Source of the DNA: Chromobacterium haemolyticum
GTDB lineage: Bacteria; Pseudomonadota; Gammaproteobacteria; Burkholderiales; Chromobacteriaceae
Length of the DNA: 53,981 nt
Assembly: GCF_002081825.1 (NCBI RefSeq)
Contig: NZ_MUKU01000035.1
Coordinates: 1-53,981 of the forward strand
Reading direction: 5' to 3'
The translations under genes and the position numbers were made by a program. Position 1 is the stretch's first letter; each line of letters opens with the position of its first letter. The notes beneath the pieces are model-generated. The model did not search any database, had not been told where the DNA came from, and was given only the letters and a program-made list of their open reading frames with translations. This document shows, one piece after another, positions 12,316 to 24,961 of this stretch.

Positions 12316-13569
12316 ATGCATCTGTTCGCCCTTGGTTTGAACCACCATACCGCACCGCTCTCCATCCGGGAAAAGCTGGCTTTTCCTGCGGAGGTGTTGC
12401 CCAAGGCGCTGGACAGCCTGGTCAGCTCGCACGCGGCGCGCGAGGCGGCCATCGTCTCCACCTGTAATCGCACCGAGATCTATTGCACCGGCGGCGATCC
12501 GCAGGCGGCGCTCAGCTGGCTGGCCAAATTCCACGGCCTGGCGCTGGCGGAGATGCAGCCCTATCTCTATCAACTGGACGAGGCCAACGCCGCGCGCCAC
12601 GCTTTCCGCGTCGCCTCAGGCCTGGACTCCATGGTGCTGGGCGAGACCCAAATCCTGGGCCAGTTGAAGGACGCGGTGCGCAGCGCCGAGCACGCCGGCA
12701 CCATGGGCACCCTGCTCAACGGCCTGTTCCAGCGTACCTTCGCCGTAGCCAAGGAAGTGCGTTCCAATACCGCGGTGGGCGCCAGTTCGGTGTCGATGTC
12801 GGCGGCGGCGGTCAAGCTGGCCGAGCAGATCTTCCCCACCATAGGCGAACTGAACATCCTGTTCGTCGGCGCCGGGGAAATGATAGAGCTGGTGGCCACA
12901 CACTTCGCTGCGCGCAATCCTTCCTGTATCACCGTGGCCAACCGCACGCTGGAGCGCGGCCAGCGGCTGGCGGAGCAGTTCGGCGGCAACGCCGTCACCC
13001 TCGCCGAGCTGCCGGACATCCTGCCGCGCTACGATGTGCTGGTCACCTCCACCGCCAGCCAGTTGCCCATCATAGGCAAGGGCATGGTGGAGCGCGCGAT
13101 CAAGGCTCGTCGCCACCGGCCCATCTTCATGCTGGACCTGGCGGTGCCGCGAGACATCGAGGTGGAGGTGGGCAAGCTGGCCGACGTGTTCCTGTACAGC
13201 GTCGACGACATCGCCAGCGTGGTGGAAGTGGGCAAGGAAGCACGCCAGAGCGCGGCGGCGGAAGCCGAAACCATCATCCAGGCGCGGGTCTGCGAATTCA
13301 GCGACTGGCTGAAAAAGCGCGAGGCCGTGCCGCTGATCCGCGCGCTGCGCGACGACGCCGACCGGCTGCGCCGCGCAGCGCTCGACGCCGCGCTCAAGCA
13401 GCTGGCGCGCGGCGAAGCGCCGGAACGGGTGCTGGAAACCCTGTCGGTTCAACTGACCAATAAATTGATGCATCCCCCCACCCGGGCCTTGTCGTCCGGG
13501 CGCGGCGCGGAGCACGACGCGCAGGTGGAAGCCGTGGCGCGTCTTTATCGTTTACACCCGGAGTCGTAA
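12316..13569 (+). CDS. hemA: Glutamyl-tRNA reductase
   Basis: This 417-residue enzyme reduces glutamyl-tRNA(Glu) to glutamate-1-semialdehyde with NADPH, the first committed step of C5-pathway tetrapyrrole synthesis. The N-terminal catalytic domain has the nucleophile Cys50 in STCNRTE and the substrate-binding region [16 protein letters not shown]. The NADPH-binding fold follows ([26 protein letters not shown]). The C-terminal dimerisation helix is present. Its TAA overlaps the ATG of prfA (TAATG), implying coupled translation; this hemA-prfA order is widely conserved in proteobacteria. The ribosome site is weak. Confidence 0.96.
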   Translation: MHLFALGLNHHTAPLSIREKLAFPAEVLPKALDSLVSSHAAREAAIVSTCNRTEIYCTGGDPQAALSWLAKFHGLALAEMQPYLYQLDEANAARHAFRVASGLDSMVLGETQILGQLKDAVRSAEHAGTMGTLLNGLFQRTFAVAKEVRSNTAVGASSVSMSAAAVKLAEQIFPTIGELNILFVGAGEMIELVATHFAARNPSCITVANRTLERGQRLAEQFGGNAVTLAELPDILPRYDVLVTSTASQLPIIGKGMVERAIKARRHRPIFMLDLAVPRDIEVEVGKLADVFLYSVDDIASVVEVGKEARQSAAAEAETIIQARVCEFSDWLKKREAVPLIRALRDDADRLRRAALDAALKQLARGEAPERVLETLSVQLTNKLMHPPTRALSSGRGAEHDAQVEAVARLYRLHPES

Positions 13570-14645
13570 TGAAAGCGTCAATTGCGGCCAAACTGGCGCA
13601 ACTGGCCGACCGTCTGGAAGAGGTTACCCACCTCCTGGCCAGCGAAGCGGCTACTCAAAATATGGATGCGTTCCGCAAGCTCACCCGCGAGCATGCCGAA
13701 CTCAGCCCGGTGGTGGAAACCTACCAAGCTTATCGCCAGTGCGAGAGCGACATCGCCGCGGCGGAAGAAATGTTGTCGGACCCGGAGATGAAGGAATTCG
13801 CCCAGGCGGAAATTGCCGAGGGCAAGGACAAGCTGGCGGCGCTGGAGCTGGAGTTGCAGAAGCTGCTCTTGCCCAAGGACCCCAACGACGAGAGAAACAT
13901 CTTTCTGGAAATCCGCGCCGGCACCGGCGGCGACGAGGCCGCGTTGTTCGCCGGCGACCTGTTGCGCATGTATACCCGCTACGCGGAACGCAACCGTTGG
14001 CAGGCGGAGATTGTTTCCGCCAGCGAATCCGATCTGGGCGGTTATAAGGAAGTGATCGTGCGCCTGATTGGTTTCGGCGCTTTTTCCCGGCTCAAGTTCG
14101 AGTCCGGCGGCCACCGCGTGCAGCGGGTGCCGGTGACCGAGACCCAGGGCCGCATTCACACGTCAGCCTGCACCGTGGCGGTGATGGCCGAAGCCGACGA
14201 GCTGGCCGACGTGGTGCTGAACCCGTCGGACCTGCGCATCGACACCTTCAGGGCCAGCGGCGCCGGCGGCCAGCACATCAACAAGACCGACTCCGCAGTG
14301 CGCATCACTCACCTGCCCACCGGCATCGTCGCGGAATGCCAGGACGGCCGTTCCCAGCACGCCAACAAGGCCAGCGCGATGCAAGTGCTGGCGGCGCGCA
14401 TCATGGACATCCAGCGCCGCGAGCAGCAGCAGAAGGAGGCGGCCGAGCGCAAGAGCCTGATTGGCTCCGGAGACCGTTCCGAGCGCATCCGCACCTATAA
14501 TTTTCCGCAGGGCCGCATCACCGACCATCGAATCAACCTGACCTTGTACAAGCTGGATTATGTGATGGACGGCGACCTGAGCGAGCTGACCGACGCTTTG
14601 ATCGCCGAACAGCAGGCGGAATTGCTGGCGGAATTGGGCGAGTGA
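13569..14645 (+). CDS. prfA: Peptide chain release factor 1
   Basis: This 358-residue RF1 recognises UAA and UAG stop codons and triggers hydrolysis of peptidyl-tRNA. The stop-codon tripeptide PVT is at 188-190 (RVPVTETQG), which marks RF1 rather than RF2 (SPF). The universal GGQ is at 233-235 ([22 protein letters not shown]), and the glutamine is the target of PrmC methylation. prmC does not follow here, although it often does in other proteobacteria; the next feature is a terminator. It is translationally coupled to hemA. Confidence 0.97.
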   Translation: MKASIAAKLAQLADRLEEVTHLLASEAATQNMDAFRKLTREHAELSPVVETYQAYRQCESDIAAAEEMLSDPEMKEFAQAEIAEGKDKLAALELELQKLLLPKDPNDERNIFLEIRAGTGGDEAALFAGDLLRMYTRYAERNRWQAEIVSASESDLGGYKEVIVRLIGFGAFSRLKFESGGHRVQRVPVTETQGRIHTSACTVAVMAEADELADVVLNPSDLRIDTFRASGAGGQHINKTDSAVRITHLPTGIVAECQDGRSQHANKASAMQVLAARIMDIQRREQQQKEAAERKSLIGSGDRSERIRTYNFPQGRITDHRINLTLYKLDYVMDGDLSELTDALIAEQQAELLAELGE

Positions 14646-14782
14646 AAGCCGGGCGGTACTAGCCAGGATTATGGCGTTGCCGCTGTCGGCGCAACGCGCT
14701 ACACTCGCAAACTCAAGAACGGGCGGTTTGCCGCCCGCGCCCGCAGGCAGGATTGTTGCGCGGGCTTATTCTCCGAACTTTG

Positions 14783-14804
14783 GGCCACTCGCGTGGCCTT
14801 TTTT
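14783..14804 (+). terminator. Intrinsic terminator of hemA-prfA
   Basis: The stem GGCCAC/GTGGCC with a 4-nt loop is followed directly by six Ts on the plus strand, about 140 bases past prfA. A second GC hairpin (GGGCGG...CCGCCC) lies just upstream near 14719-14735. Confidence 0.75.
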
Positions 14805-14829
14805 CTTGTCCGTTCGCCGGAGAGCGGGC

Positions 14830-14860
14830 AAAAAAAAGCCGGGCCCTGTCTGAACCCGGC
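14830..14860 (-). terminator. Orphan minus-strand intrinsic terminator
   Basis: The stem GCCGGG/CCCGGC (14838-14860) is followed, reading the minus strand, by eight Us (14837-14830). No minus-strand gene lies upstream of it before the LysR gene. It may therefore end an unannotated short transcript, or simply block antisense transcription into prfA. Confidence 0.5.
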
Positions 14861-15277
14861 AATGCCCAACGTGGATTGGCAGTTAATCTGGCGACGCCGC
14901 CGCATCTTGCGGCGACACGCGGTAAGCAGTGGAAAATTCTCCGTTGCAAGCGGATGTCATCCTGTAATATTTATAATCCGTTACTATTTCAGTACGGATA
15001 AAGCCTTAGGCTCGGGAATGACGGTTCCGTTTCCGGGCAAGCCAAGGCCGGGCTTGACTCCGGCTGCCGGCGCCGCGCTGGAAATCGGGGAGCGCGGCAT
15101 AGACGGCTCGCTCGGCGGGGAGCGCGAATCGCCATGCCATTGTTGCATGGCGGCGGTTTGCATGCCGCGGAACGCCGTTCAAAGCCCAGCCGTGCCCGGC
15201 ATGCCTAGCATACGATGTTGCGCCTGGCATGACAAAGCAGTTAATTTCATGATAACCATGATAAAAAGGCATGTAAG
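14861..15277. other. Gene-free region between prfA and the LysR gene, possible minus-strand sRNA
   Basis: On the minus strand near 14990-14960 there is an AT-rich stretch (GATTATAAATATTAC) that could serve as a -10 region. A transcript from there would run about 130 nt to the orphan terminator at 14830-14860. It would contain a GCCGCCGCAUC/UUGCGGCG-type hairpin. The right part (15000-15277) is the LysR upstream region. No protein-coding frame here is credible. Confidence 0.25.
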
Positions 15278-16198
15278 ATGAAGCTGCCACCGCTTAATGC
15301 ATTACGCGTATTTGTCGTTGCCGCCGAGCATTTGTCCTTTACCCGCGCCGCCGCCGCGCTCAGCCTGACCCAAGGGGCGGTCAGCCGCCACGTGCAAACG
15401 CTGGAGGAATACTACGGCGCCACGCTGTTCACCCGGCAAGCGCGCGGCCTGTCGCTGACCGCCGAGGGTGAGGCGCTGATCAAGCCCGCGCGCGAAGCCT
15501 TCCAATTACTGAACGAGGCCAGCGAAGCGCTGCGGCTGCGGCAAAGCGATCTGCGCGTGCGCATGCCCCCCACCCCGGCAATGCGCTGGGTGCTGCCCAA
15601 TCTGCCGGATTTCCAGACCCGCTATCCGGAATACACGCTGCACCTGGTAACCCAACTGATTCACGACAAGCCGTTCAACCGTGCGGAATATGATCTGGCG
15701 GTGGTGGGCATGGCGCGCGCCGAAGTGGCGCCGGACCTGCGCACCGAGTGCATCTGCCGCGAGAAGCTGATTCCGGTCTGCTCGCCGGCCCTGCTGAACG
15801 GCAAGCATCCGCTGAACACCCCGGACGATTTGCGTCACCATACCCTGCTGCACCCATGGCGCGATCAGGACACCTGGAAGCGCTGGCTGAAACTGGCCGG
15901 CGTCAACGGCGTGAATCCGGAAAGCGGCGTCACCTTCGACGCTTCCGAATACGCGCTGCACGCCGCCGTCGCCGGCATGGGCGTGACTCTGGCCCAGGTG
16001 TCCATGGTGACCCAGGACCTGGATTCCGGCCGGCTGGTGATGCCTTTCGATACCGTGCTGGAAACCGAGTGGAGCTATTACCTGGTCTATCCGCACGAGT
16101 TGGCGGAGCTGCCCAAGGTCAAGGTGTTCCGCGACTGGCTGGTGGCCATCCTGGCCAAGAGCGAAGCCAGCAGCTGGCTGGCGCGGCGCGGCTATTGA
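15278..16198 (+). CDS. LysR-family transcriptional regulator (GcvA-like)
   Basis: This 306-residue regulator has an N-terminal winged helix-turn-helix (LNALRVFVVAAEHLSFTRAAAALSLTQGAVSRHVQTLEE) and a periplasmic-binding-like effector domain from about residue 90 (LRVRMPPTPAMRWVLPNLPDFQ...YDLAVVGM). The PPLNALR start and SRHVQTLE resemble the GcvA group. It is monocistronic and followed after about 130 bp by the DHA2 exporter gene, with an intervening MarR-type palindrome. It may therefore be unrelated to the exporter. The effector and targets are unknown. The ribosome site is weak, and an alternative ATG lies 7 bases upstream out of frame. Confidence 0.85.
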   Translation: MKLPPLNALRVFVVAAEHLSFTRAAAALSLTQGAVSRHVQTLEEYYGATLFTRQARGLSLTAEGEALIKPAREAFQLLNEASEALRLRQSDLRVRMPPTPAMRWVLPNLPDFQTRYPEYTLHLVTQLIHDKPFNRAEYDLAVVGMARAEVAPDLRTECICREKLIPVCSPALLNGKHPLNTPDDLRHHTLLHPWRDQDTWKRWLKLAGVNGVNPESGVTFDASEYALHAAVAGMGVTLAQVSMVTQDLDSGRLVMPFDTVLETEWSYYLVYPHELAELPKVKVFRDWLVAILAKSEASSWLARRGY

Positions 16199-16290
16199 GC
16201 GCCAGGCGGCGGGGCATCCCGCCGCCGCTGATCACCCCTTTCTGTAAATTTCTGTGTCGGCCACTGGATTCCAGGGCGTTCTCGGCGCAA

Positions 16291-16312
16291 AATAATTGAC
16301 TAGTCAATTATT
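16291..16312. promoter_or_regulatory. 22-bp perfect palindrome, probable MarR operator
   Basis: The half-site AATAATTGACT is followed immediately by its exact complement, AGTCAATTATT, and ends 15 bases before the exporter ATG. TTGACT and TTGATA motifs suggest that it overlaps the promoter. MarR-family dimers bind palindromes of this kind and size. The MarR gene downstream overlaps the exporter, so autoregulated repression is the simplest reading. Confidence 0.75.
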
Positions 16313-16327
16313 GATAGGTCAACAAAA

Positions 16328-17908
16328 ATGAGCACCTTAGCCGCAAGCGCTGGAGCGGCCGGCGCGCTGGATTTCCGCCAGAAAGTGCTGGCCATGCTTG
16401 GCCTCTGCTTCGTGCTGCTGATGGTGGCGCTGGACCAGACCGTGGTGGGTACCGCCATGCCCACCGTGGTGGCGGAGTTGCACGGCTTCGATCTCTACGC
16501 TTGGGTGGGCACCGCCTACCTGCTGACTTCGGTCATCACCGTGCCCATCTTCGGCAAGCTGGGCGACGACCACGGGCGCAAGCCCTTCGTCTTGACCGCC
16601 ATCATCCTGTTCACCGTCGCCTCCATGTTGTGCGGCCTGGCTCAGAACATGTTGGAACTGGTGCTGGCGCGCGCGCTGCAAGGCGTGGGCGGCGGCATGC
16701 TGGTGGCAACCACCTTCGCCTGCGTGCCGGACATGTTTCCGGAAACCGCGCAGCGCCTGCGTTGGCAGGTGATGTTGACCGCCGCTTTCGGCTTGGCCAA
16801 TGCGGTGGGCCCGACCCTGGGCGGTTTTCTCACCGAATACCTGGGATGGCGTTGGGTCTTCTTCGTCAATCTGCCGGTGGGGTTGGCCAGCCTGTGGTTC
16901 GTCTGGCGCTATCTGCCGGCGATGCGTCGCGGCGGCGCCGCCAGCAAGCTGGACTGGCAGGGCGCGTTGCTGATTGCCGTGCTGCTGGGCTCGATGCAGC
17001 TGCTGGTGGAATGGCTGCCGCTGCACAAGCCGCTGTGGCTGATGGCCGGCCTGGGGCTGGGCGGCCTCGCCGCATTGGCCGGCCTATTGTGGTGGGAGCG
17101 GCGTTGTCCTAATCCACTGTTGCCGCTGGACATGTTGAGCCACCGCAGTCTGGCGCCCTTGTTCGGCCTGTCTTTGCTGCTGGGCGGCGGCATGTTCGCG
17201 GTGATGTATTACGCGCCGTTGATGTTTCAGGGCGGTTTCGGCCTGTCGCCCAACCAGGCCGGACTACTGGTGACGCCGCTGGTGGTGTGCATCACTCTGG
17301 GCAGCATCCTGAACGGCCGCATCGTCACCCGGGTGCGCCGCCCCACCCTGTTGCTGGGCCTGGGCTTGCTGTTGTTCGCCTTCACCGCCGGCGCTTTGGG
17401 CTGGGTGGACGCCGCCACCGAGCACTGGCTGGTGGCCGTGCTGATGGCGGTGGGCGGCTTGGGTTTGGGCCTGTTGCTGCCCAACCTGACCATCTTCGTC
17501 CAACAGAGCGCGCCGCGAGAGCAGCTGGGCGTGGCCACCGCCATGATTCAGTCCACGCGGATGATAGGCGGCATGCTGGGCACCGCGCTGGTGGGCGTGT
17601 TCGTCACCCACCGTTACGTCGCCGGCGTCAACGCTCTGTCGACCGAGCCGCAATGGCTTGCCTGGCTGCGCGATCCGCAAATCCTGCTCAGCCCTGAAAC
17701 CGCCGCTCGCTTCGAACAACTGACGACGGCGGCTCGTATCAACGGCGGCGCCTTGCTCGGTGCCTCCCGGCTGGCGTTGGTGGACGCCATTCACGTCAGC
17801 CAGTGGCTGGTGGCTGCGCTGGTTGTGCTTGGCTTATTGCTCGTGCGTCGAGTCCCACATGTAGAATTGCGCGATGTTAAAACCAAGACGGCGGTAATCC
17901 ATGACTGA
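16328..17908 (+). CDS. DHA2-family (EmrB/QacA) MFS drug exporter
   Basis: This 526-residue inner-membrane proton antiporter has about 14 predicted transmembrane segments. MFS motif C-like and A-like sequences are visible: ALDQTVVGTAMPTVVAEL in helix 1 with an Asp, typical of the DHA2 group, and GKLGDDHGRK between helices 2 and 3. LQGVGGGMLVATTF and GPTLGGFLTEYLGWRWVFFVNLPVG follow. The gene is preceded by a perfect palindrome and overlaps the MarR gene by 8 bases, which suggests inducible multidrug efflux. No membrane-fusion (EmrA) gene is adjacent. The substrate range is unknown. Confidence 0.9.
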   Translation: MSTLAASAGAAGALDFRQKVLAMLGLCFVLLMVALDQTVVGTAMPTVVAELHGFDLYAWVGTAYLLTSVITVPIFGKLGDDHGRKPFVLTAIILFTVASMLCGLAQNMLELVLARALQGVGGGMLVATTFACVPDMFPETAQRLRWQVMLTAAFGLANAVGPTLGGFLTEYLGWRWVFFVNLPVGLASLWFVWRYLPAMRRGGAASKLDWQGALLIAVLLGSMQLLVEWLPLHKPLWLMAGLGLGGLAALAGLLWWERRCPNPLLPLDMLSHRSLAPLFGLSLLLGGGMFAVMYYAPLMFQGGFGLSPNQAGLLVTPLVVCITLGSILNGRIVTRVRRPTLLLGLGLLLFAFTAGALGWVDAATEHWLVAVLMAVGGLGLGLLLPNLTIFVQQSAPREQLGVATAMIQSTRMIGGMLGTALVGVFVTHRYVAGVNALSTEPQWLAWLRDPQILLSPETAARFEQLTTAARINGGALLGASRLALVDAIHVSQWLVAALVVLGLLLVRRVPHVELRDVKTKTAVIHD

Positions 17909-18323
17909 ACGCGCCCCCAATCTGCTGCAGCAAATCGGCCGCACCGGCCGCGCCATGTACGCGGCGTTTGAGCAACAGGTGGGCTACCCCTTGCCGCGCT
18001 GGCGCATCCTCGCCGCGCTGACCGATCTGGAGCAGGCAACGCAGAAGCAGTTGGCCACCCGGCTGATGATGGATCCGGGCGCGTTGACGCGGCAGTTGAA
18101 GGGTATGGAGGAAGAGGAATTGGTGCGGCGGATCACCGACCCTGCCGACAACCGCCAGACCTTGGTGACGTTGGCGCCGGCGGGCCAGGCGCTGATAGAG
18201 GCGGTGCAACCCAAGCGCGAGGCTTTTTTCCGGCACGCGCTGGCGGACATACCCGCCAGCCAGATGGAAACCACGCTGGAAGTGCTGCACCGGCTGGAAC
18301 AGCGCTTCCGCGGCCAGGATTAG
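17901..18323 (+). CDS. MarR-family regulator of the adjacent exporter
   Basis: This 140-residue winged-helix repressor has the MarR core ATQKQLATRLMMDPGALTRQLKGMEEEELVRR, followed by the wing motif DPADNRQTLVTLAPAGQAL, with the D-x-R signature as DNR. Helices at both ends form the dimer interface. The gene overlaps the exporter end by 8 bases and shares its operon, so it most likely represses both from the palindrome at 16291-16312 and is released by a drug or phenolic ligand. A bidirectional terminator follows at once. Confidence 0.9.
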   Translation: MTERAPNLLQQIGRTGRAMYAAFEQQVGYPLPRWRILAALTDLEQATQKQLATRLMMDPGALTRQLKGMEEEELVRRITDPADNRQTLVTLAPAGQALIEAVQPKREAFFRHALADIPASQMETTLEVLHRLEQRFRGQD

Positions 18324-18350
18324 AGCCGGCACCGCCGGCCGCCGGCTTTT
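18324..18350 (+). terminator. Terminator shared by convergent genes
   Basis: The stem AGCCGGC/GCCGGCT with a GC-rich loop is followed by TTTTATT on the plus strand. It sits between the MarR stop and the convergent solute-binding-like gene, whose TAA (18351-18349) overlaps the T-run. Confidence 0.7.
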
Positions 18351-19116
18351 ATTCCTGTGGCTGCCACTGATAGGTTTTCAACACCGCCTTGATGCGGCCG
18401 CTTTTCTGCAGGCGATCTATCGCCAGATTCAGCTGCGCCACCTTGATATCGGAATGCGGCGCCACCGCGCACATGGTGGGCATGAAGGTCACTACCAGCG
18501 AGTGCAGCTTGAATTGCGCCGCATCCTGCGGCCAGGCGCGCGCCCAGGCGGCGAACTCCAGTTCAGACACGATGGCGACGTCGCTCAGCCGTTTTTGCAC
18601 CGATTTGACCAGCAGTTCCATCCGCGCTTCCTCGTTGTGCGAGGCCGGGTTGGCGCGCCAGAAGCGTTCCAGCGTGGGATAGTTGTAGCCGCGTATGGTG
18701 ACGATGCGTTTGCCGGCGAGGTCGCTCACCTGACGTAGTTCCGTCGGCTGCTTCAGCGTCAACGGCCGCTCCAATTGCTGGTAGATTTCATGAGTCCAGC
18801 CCAGACGCGCGGCGTTGCCGAACCAGTCCGGATTGGCATTGCAGATAATGTCCACCCGGCCCGATTCGATAGAGGGCTCCACCCGCTTGCGGGCGATCAG
18901 CATGAACTCCGGACGCAGGCCCAATTCCGCCGCCAGCATCTCGCCGAGATCCTTGGACAATCCGCCGCGCAGATGCTCGCCGTCCGGCGACAACATCACT
19001 ACCGGCGCCGCGTCGGTATCCGCCACGCCTATCCGCAAACTACCCGCCGCCCACGCCTCCCCGCACCATGCCGCCGCCAGCCCCGCGAGCAGCCACAGCT
19101 TATTCGTAATGGCCAT
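18349..19116 (-). CDS. Periplasmic solute-binding-like protein
   Basis: This 255-residue protein has a Sec signal (about 1-24, ending AWAAG) followed by LRIGVADTDAAPVV, KDLGEMLAAELGLRP and GRVDIICNANPDW, as in SBP_bac_3 proteins. The second lobe includes LAGKRIVTIRGYNYPTLERF and a C-terminal GRIKAVLKTYQW helix. There are no ABC transporter genes nearby. Orphan versions can feed a distant transporter or act as sensory-type periplasmic proteins. It is divergent from metH. The ATG at 19116 has AGAGAGAA about 7 bases upstream. The ligand cannot be inferred. Confidence 0.72.
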   Translation of the reverse strand: MAITNKLWLLAGLAAAWCGEAWAAGSLRIGVADTDAAPVVMLSPDGEHLRGGLSKDLGEMLAAELGLRPEFMLIARKRVEPSIESGRVDIICNANPDWFGNAARLGWTHEIYQQLERPLTLKQPTELRQVSDLAGKRIVTIRGYNYPTLERFWRANPASHNEEARMELLVKSVQKRLSDVAIVSELEFAAWARAWPQDAAQFKLHSLVVTFMPTMCAVAPHSDIKVAQLNLAIDRLQKSGRIKAVLKTYQWQPQE

Positions 19117-19233
19117 ATGGATGTTCTCTCTTTATTCTTAAGCAAGCGACCGGACAGTTGATTGCGAGTGTTAAGATGATCTTTTGAGTCCGTTGCGCTT
19201 GTTATCGTTGTAGACAAAAAAAGTTCAGCCGCC

Positions 19234-22936
<3,703 letters not shown>

Positions 22937-22947
<11 letters not shown>

Positions 22948-23467
22948 GGCGGGCAAGCCCTGGCCCAGGCTGCTGTTGGGCGGCCTGATCTTCGGCGTCG
23001 GCGGCTGGCTGTTGCTCTGCTTTCGCGACCGCTACGTGGTGCTGTTGCTGGCCGGCGCGCTGCTGGCCTGGCAAGCGCTGCCGGCCGGTTTTAAAACCCG
23101 CGCGCTGCTGTTGAGCGCGGCCGCCTGTCTGCTGGACTTCGTCGTCTCCGGGCTGGGTCTGTACCGCCTCGTCGGCGTTGGCGTCCTACCCTTGTGGAGG
23201 GTTGTCTTGTGGCTGAGCTTCAGCTGTTGGTGGCTGCGGTTGCTGAATGTCTGGCGACCGTCGCCGCGTCTGCTGGCGCTCATCGGCGCGCTGGCGGGAC
23301 CGTTGGTCTGCTGGGGCGGGCTGCAATTGCGTGCTCTGCAAGCCGGCGCGCCGCCGTGGCTGACGCTGCTGGCCCTGGCCCCGTTATGGGCGGCATTGTT
23401 GGCTTGGACGCCGCGTTTGCTGCCGGAGGCGGATAGGCGGCTGGACCAAGCGCGTGGCTGTGGATAA
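22937..23467 (+). CDS. DUF2878-like membrane protein
   Basis: This 176-residue, strongly hydrophobic protein has about five to six predicted transmembrane helices (e.g. [31 protein letters not shown]). The centre reads [20 protein letters not shown], then [16 protein letters not shown]. This resembles the conserved P-L-W...L-W...F and G-P-L...G motifs I associate with DUF2878. That assignment is from memory and only moderate. The ATG lies 11 bases inside the end of metH in another frame, suggesting translational coupling rather than a functional link to methionine. No function is known. Confidence 0.5.
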
Positions 23468-23496
23468 AAATGCCATTTTCAGCATCCTGTGGATAA
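23459..23496. promoter_or_regulatory. Pair of exact DnaA boxes, 29 bp apart
   Basis: TGTGGATAA, the complement of TTATCCACA, occurs at 23459-23467 (overlapping the end of the DUF2878-like gene) and at 23488-23496, in the same orientation. The spacing nearly equals that of the pair at 1889-1927. Function is inferred only. Confidence 0.4.
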
Positions 23497-23553
23497 AGTG
23501 GCGCGCCGCCGTGTTCACGCGCTGAACATTATTTGGAACTGGCTGGAATCGTA

Positions 23554-23583
23554 AAAAACCGCATCGTTAACGATGCGGTTTTT
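23554..23583. terminator. Bidirectional intrinsic terminator after metH operon
   Basis: A palindrome centred on GTTAAC has arms AAAAACCGCATC and GATGCGGTTTTT, giving a GC stem with a U-tract in both directions. It ends the metH/DUF2878-like transcript. Confidence 0.85.
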
Positions 23584-23956
23584 ATTTAATCCATGAAAGT
23601 AATAATTCATTCAAGATTAATTAAATATTGACTGATAAAGTTAATAGGAAAGCGGTGAAAATTAACAAAGCCGCTATTTAAGCAACGCTCAAAACACGTC
23701 AAGGCCCATCACAGGCTAGTTAGCGATGGATTGGGTAATTAGTTTTAATAAAAACCTATGACTTTGTTATTTTTGTGTTGGTGGATCATGGAAAATTCAC
23801 ACATGCAAATCGTTTTGCAAATCACATAATCATTACAACCAACCGAGAAAGCTTGCGATGGGGAATTGGCAGATTCCTCCTTGAATTAATCGAGCCGGCC
23901 CGGTTGGTCTTTTTGGATGATGAAAACCGCAATAACGATTTTGAAAAGGATATTCC
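23584..23956. other. AT-rich upstream region of the S1 protease gene
   Basis: About 370 bp, far more AT-rich than its surroundings. It contains a direct repeat, TGCAAATC, at about 23814-23833. I cannot assign a promoter with confidence. Short frames here (e.g. 23775-23960) show no recognisable product. Confidence 0.35.
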
Positions 23957-24706
23957 GTGAAAAAACTTATTGTTGCCGCAAGCCTGCTGGCCAGCGCGCA
24001 ATTAGTCGCCGCCGCGCCGTTCTCTCCGGCCGAAACTCACTACGTCAAGCTCGATTTTCGCGGCTCGTCCGGCGGCAATATCTGCGGCGGCTCGCTGGTG
24101 GGGCCGGACCTGGTGCTGACCGCCTCGCATTGCATCCTGGATAACTGGAAGGGTGTGACCGCTCATTATGGGCGTCACTTCGCCCAGCGCGTGGACACCG
24201 CTCGCAACAACGCCAAGCCCAACTGGATCAAGTTCGACCACAATGGCGTGGCGGTGGATCTGGCCTTGTTGAAACTGTCCCGCCCCATCGCCGGACTAGA
24301 CGGAGCCAGGATAGTGCCGGTGGTGGCGCAGGAAGACTGCAACGGCGCGATAGGCGCAATGCAGGCTAATCTGCGCATGGCGGAGACCGGCGGCCAACTG
24401 GCGGCTAGTCTGATGGATGTCCGCGTCGCCAACATCCAGCGGCTGGGGCCGTCGCCTTTGGCTAACGGCGTGTCCTTGCTAGCTAGTGGCACGGTGGGGC
24501 GCGGCGGGGACTCCGGCAGCCCCTTGCTGTCGCCCAAGGGCGTGCAAGTGGGCATATACAACGGCAATGCCGGCAATGTTTCCGCCTTCGCCGCATTGTG
24601 CAAATACGCGGGCAGCATCAAGGCCTGGTCCGATGTGCTGAGCCCGTCCGGCAGCCAGACCCCGCCACCCGGCGACTGGGTGTGGCCGGACGCCGCGCGA
24701 CGCTGA
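23957..24706 (+). CDS. Secreted trypsin-like (S1) serine protease
   Basis: This 249-residue protein has a Sec signal (about 1-20, ending LVAAAP) and a chymotrypsin-fold domain. The catalytic triad is His58 (LTASHC), Asp101 (VAVDLALLKL) and Ser186 (GRGGDSGSPLL). Cys43 and Cys59 (NICGG...SHC) can form the usual His-loop disulfide. There is no obvious zymogen propeptide: the domain begins within a few residues of signal cleavage. Exported to the periplasm and probably secreted. The GTG/ATG context has AAAGGA about 8 bases upstream. It stands alone between an AT-rich region and a strong terminator. Confidence 0.85.
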   Translation: MKKLIVAASLLASAQLVAAAPFSPAETHYVKLDFRGSSGGNICGGSLVGPDLVLTASHCILDNWKGVTAHYGRHFAQRVDTARNNAKPNWIKFDHNGVAVDLALLKLSRPIAGLDGARIVPVVAQEDCNGAIGAMQANLRMAETGGQLAASLMDVRVANIQRLGPSPLANGVSLLASGTVGRGGDSGSPLLSPKGVQVGIYNGNAGNVSAFAALCKYAGSIKAWSDVLSPSGSQTPPPGDWVWPDAARR

Positions 24707-24725
24707 AACCGCGCGTCCAATAAGA

Positions 24726-24750
24726 AAGCAGCCCTTGGGCTGCTTTTTTT
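24726..24750. terminator. Intrinsic terminator of the S1 protease gene
   Basis: The stem AAGCAGCCC/GGGCTGCTT with a 2-nt loop and a run of Ts on the plus strand. Reading the minus strand it is followed by a shorter U-rich tail, so it could also serve the small minus-strand frame at 24783-24890. Confidence 0.85.
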
Positions 24751-24782
24751 GCGTTGGAGTCGTTGAACAGCTTCTTTGCCGT

Positions 24783-24890
24783 TCAGAACACCTCGATATC
24801 GGTCAGATGATGACGGCCGGTGCGGTTTTTCTGGCAGAACACCTTGGCGCGCACGGTCAGGCGCGACTCCGGTTTGCCTATCCTCGACAT
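24783..24890 (-). CDS. Possible 35-residue protein, unrecognised
   Basis: This short minus-strand frame begins ATG-TCG-AGG-ATA (MSRIGKPESRLTVRAKVF) and ends HHLTDIEVF-TGA. It is basic, with 9 Arg/Lys. It has AAGAAG 1-2 bases before the ATG, which is too close for a good ribosome site. A terminator lies 33 bases beyond its stop, and it is divergent from the Fur-box gene. Frame composition is protein-like, but the homologue is not recognised. It could be a remnant of a larger gene's C-terminus. Low certainty. Confidence 0.3.
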   Translation of the reverse strand: MSRIGKPESRLTVRAKVFCQKNRTGRHHLTDIEVF

Positions 24891-24932
24891 GCTTCTTGTA
24901 CGAACAACTCGACAAACGCATAATTGCCGTCT

Positions 24933-24951
24933 TGAAATGAAAATGATTATT
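24933..24951 (+). promoter_or_regulatory. Probable Fur box
   Basis: TGAAATGAAAATGATTATT matches the 19-bp Fur consensus (GATAATGATAATCATTATC) at 13 of 19 positions by eye, including the ATGA and ATTAT cores. It ends 10 bases before the ATG of the di-heme lipoprotein gene. Binding there would repress that gene when iron is plentiful, and possibly the divergent small frame too. Confidence 0.55.
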
Positions 24952-24961
24952 AATTACAAAA

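Noticed and set aside
23775-23960. 61-residue frame before the S1 protease gene
   Set aside because: AT-rich upstream DNA with no ribosome site or recognisable product.
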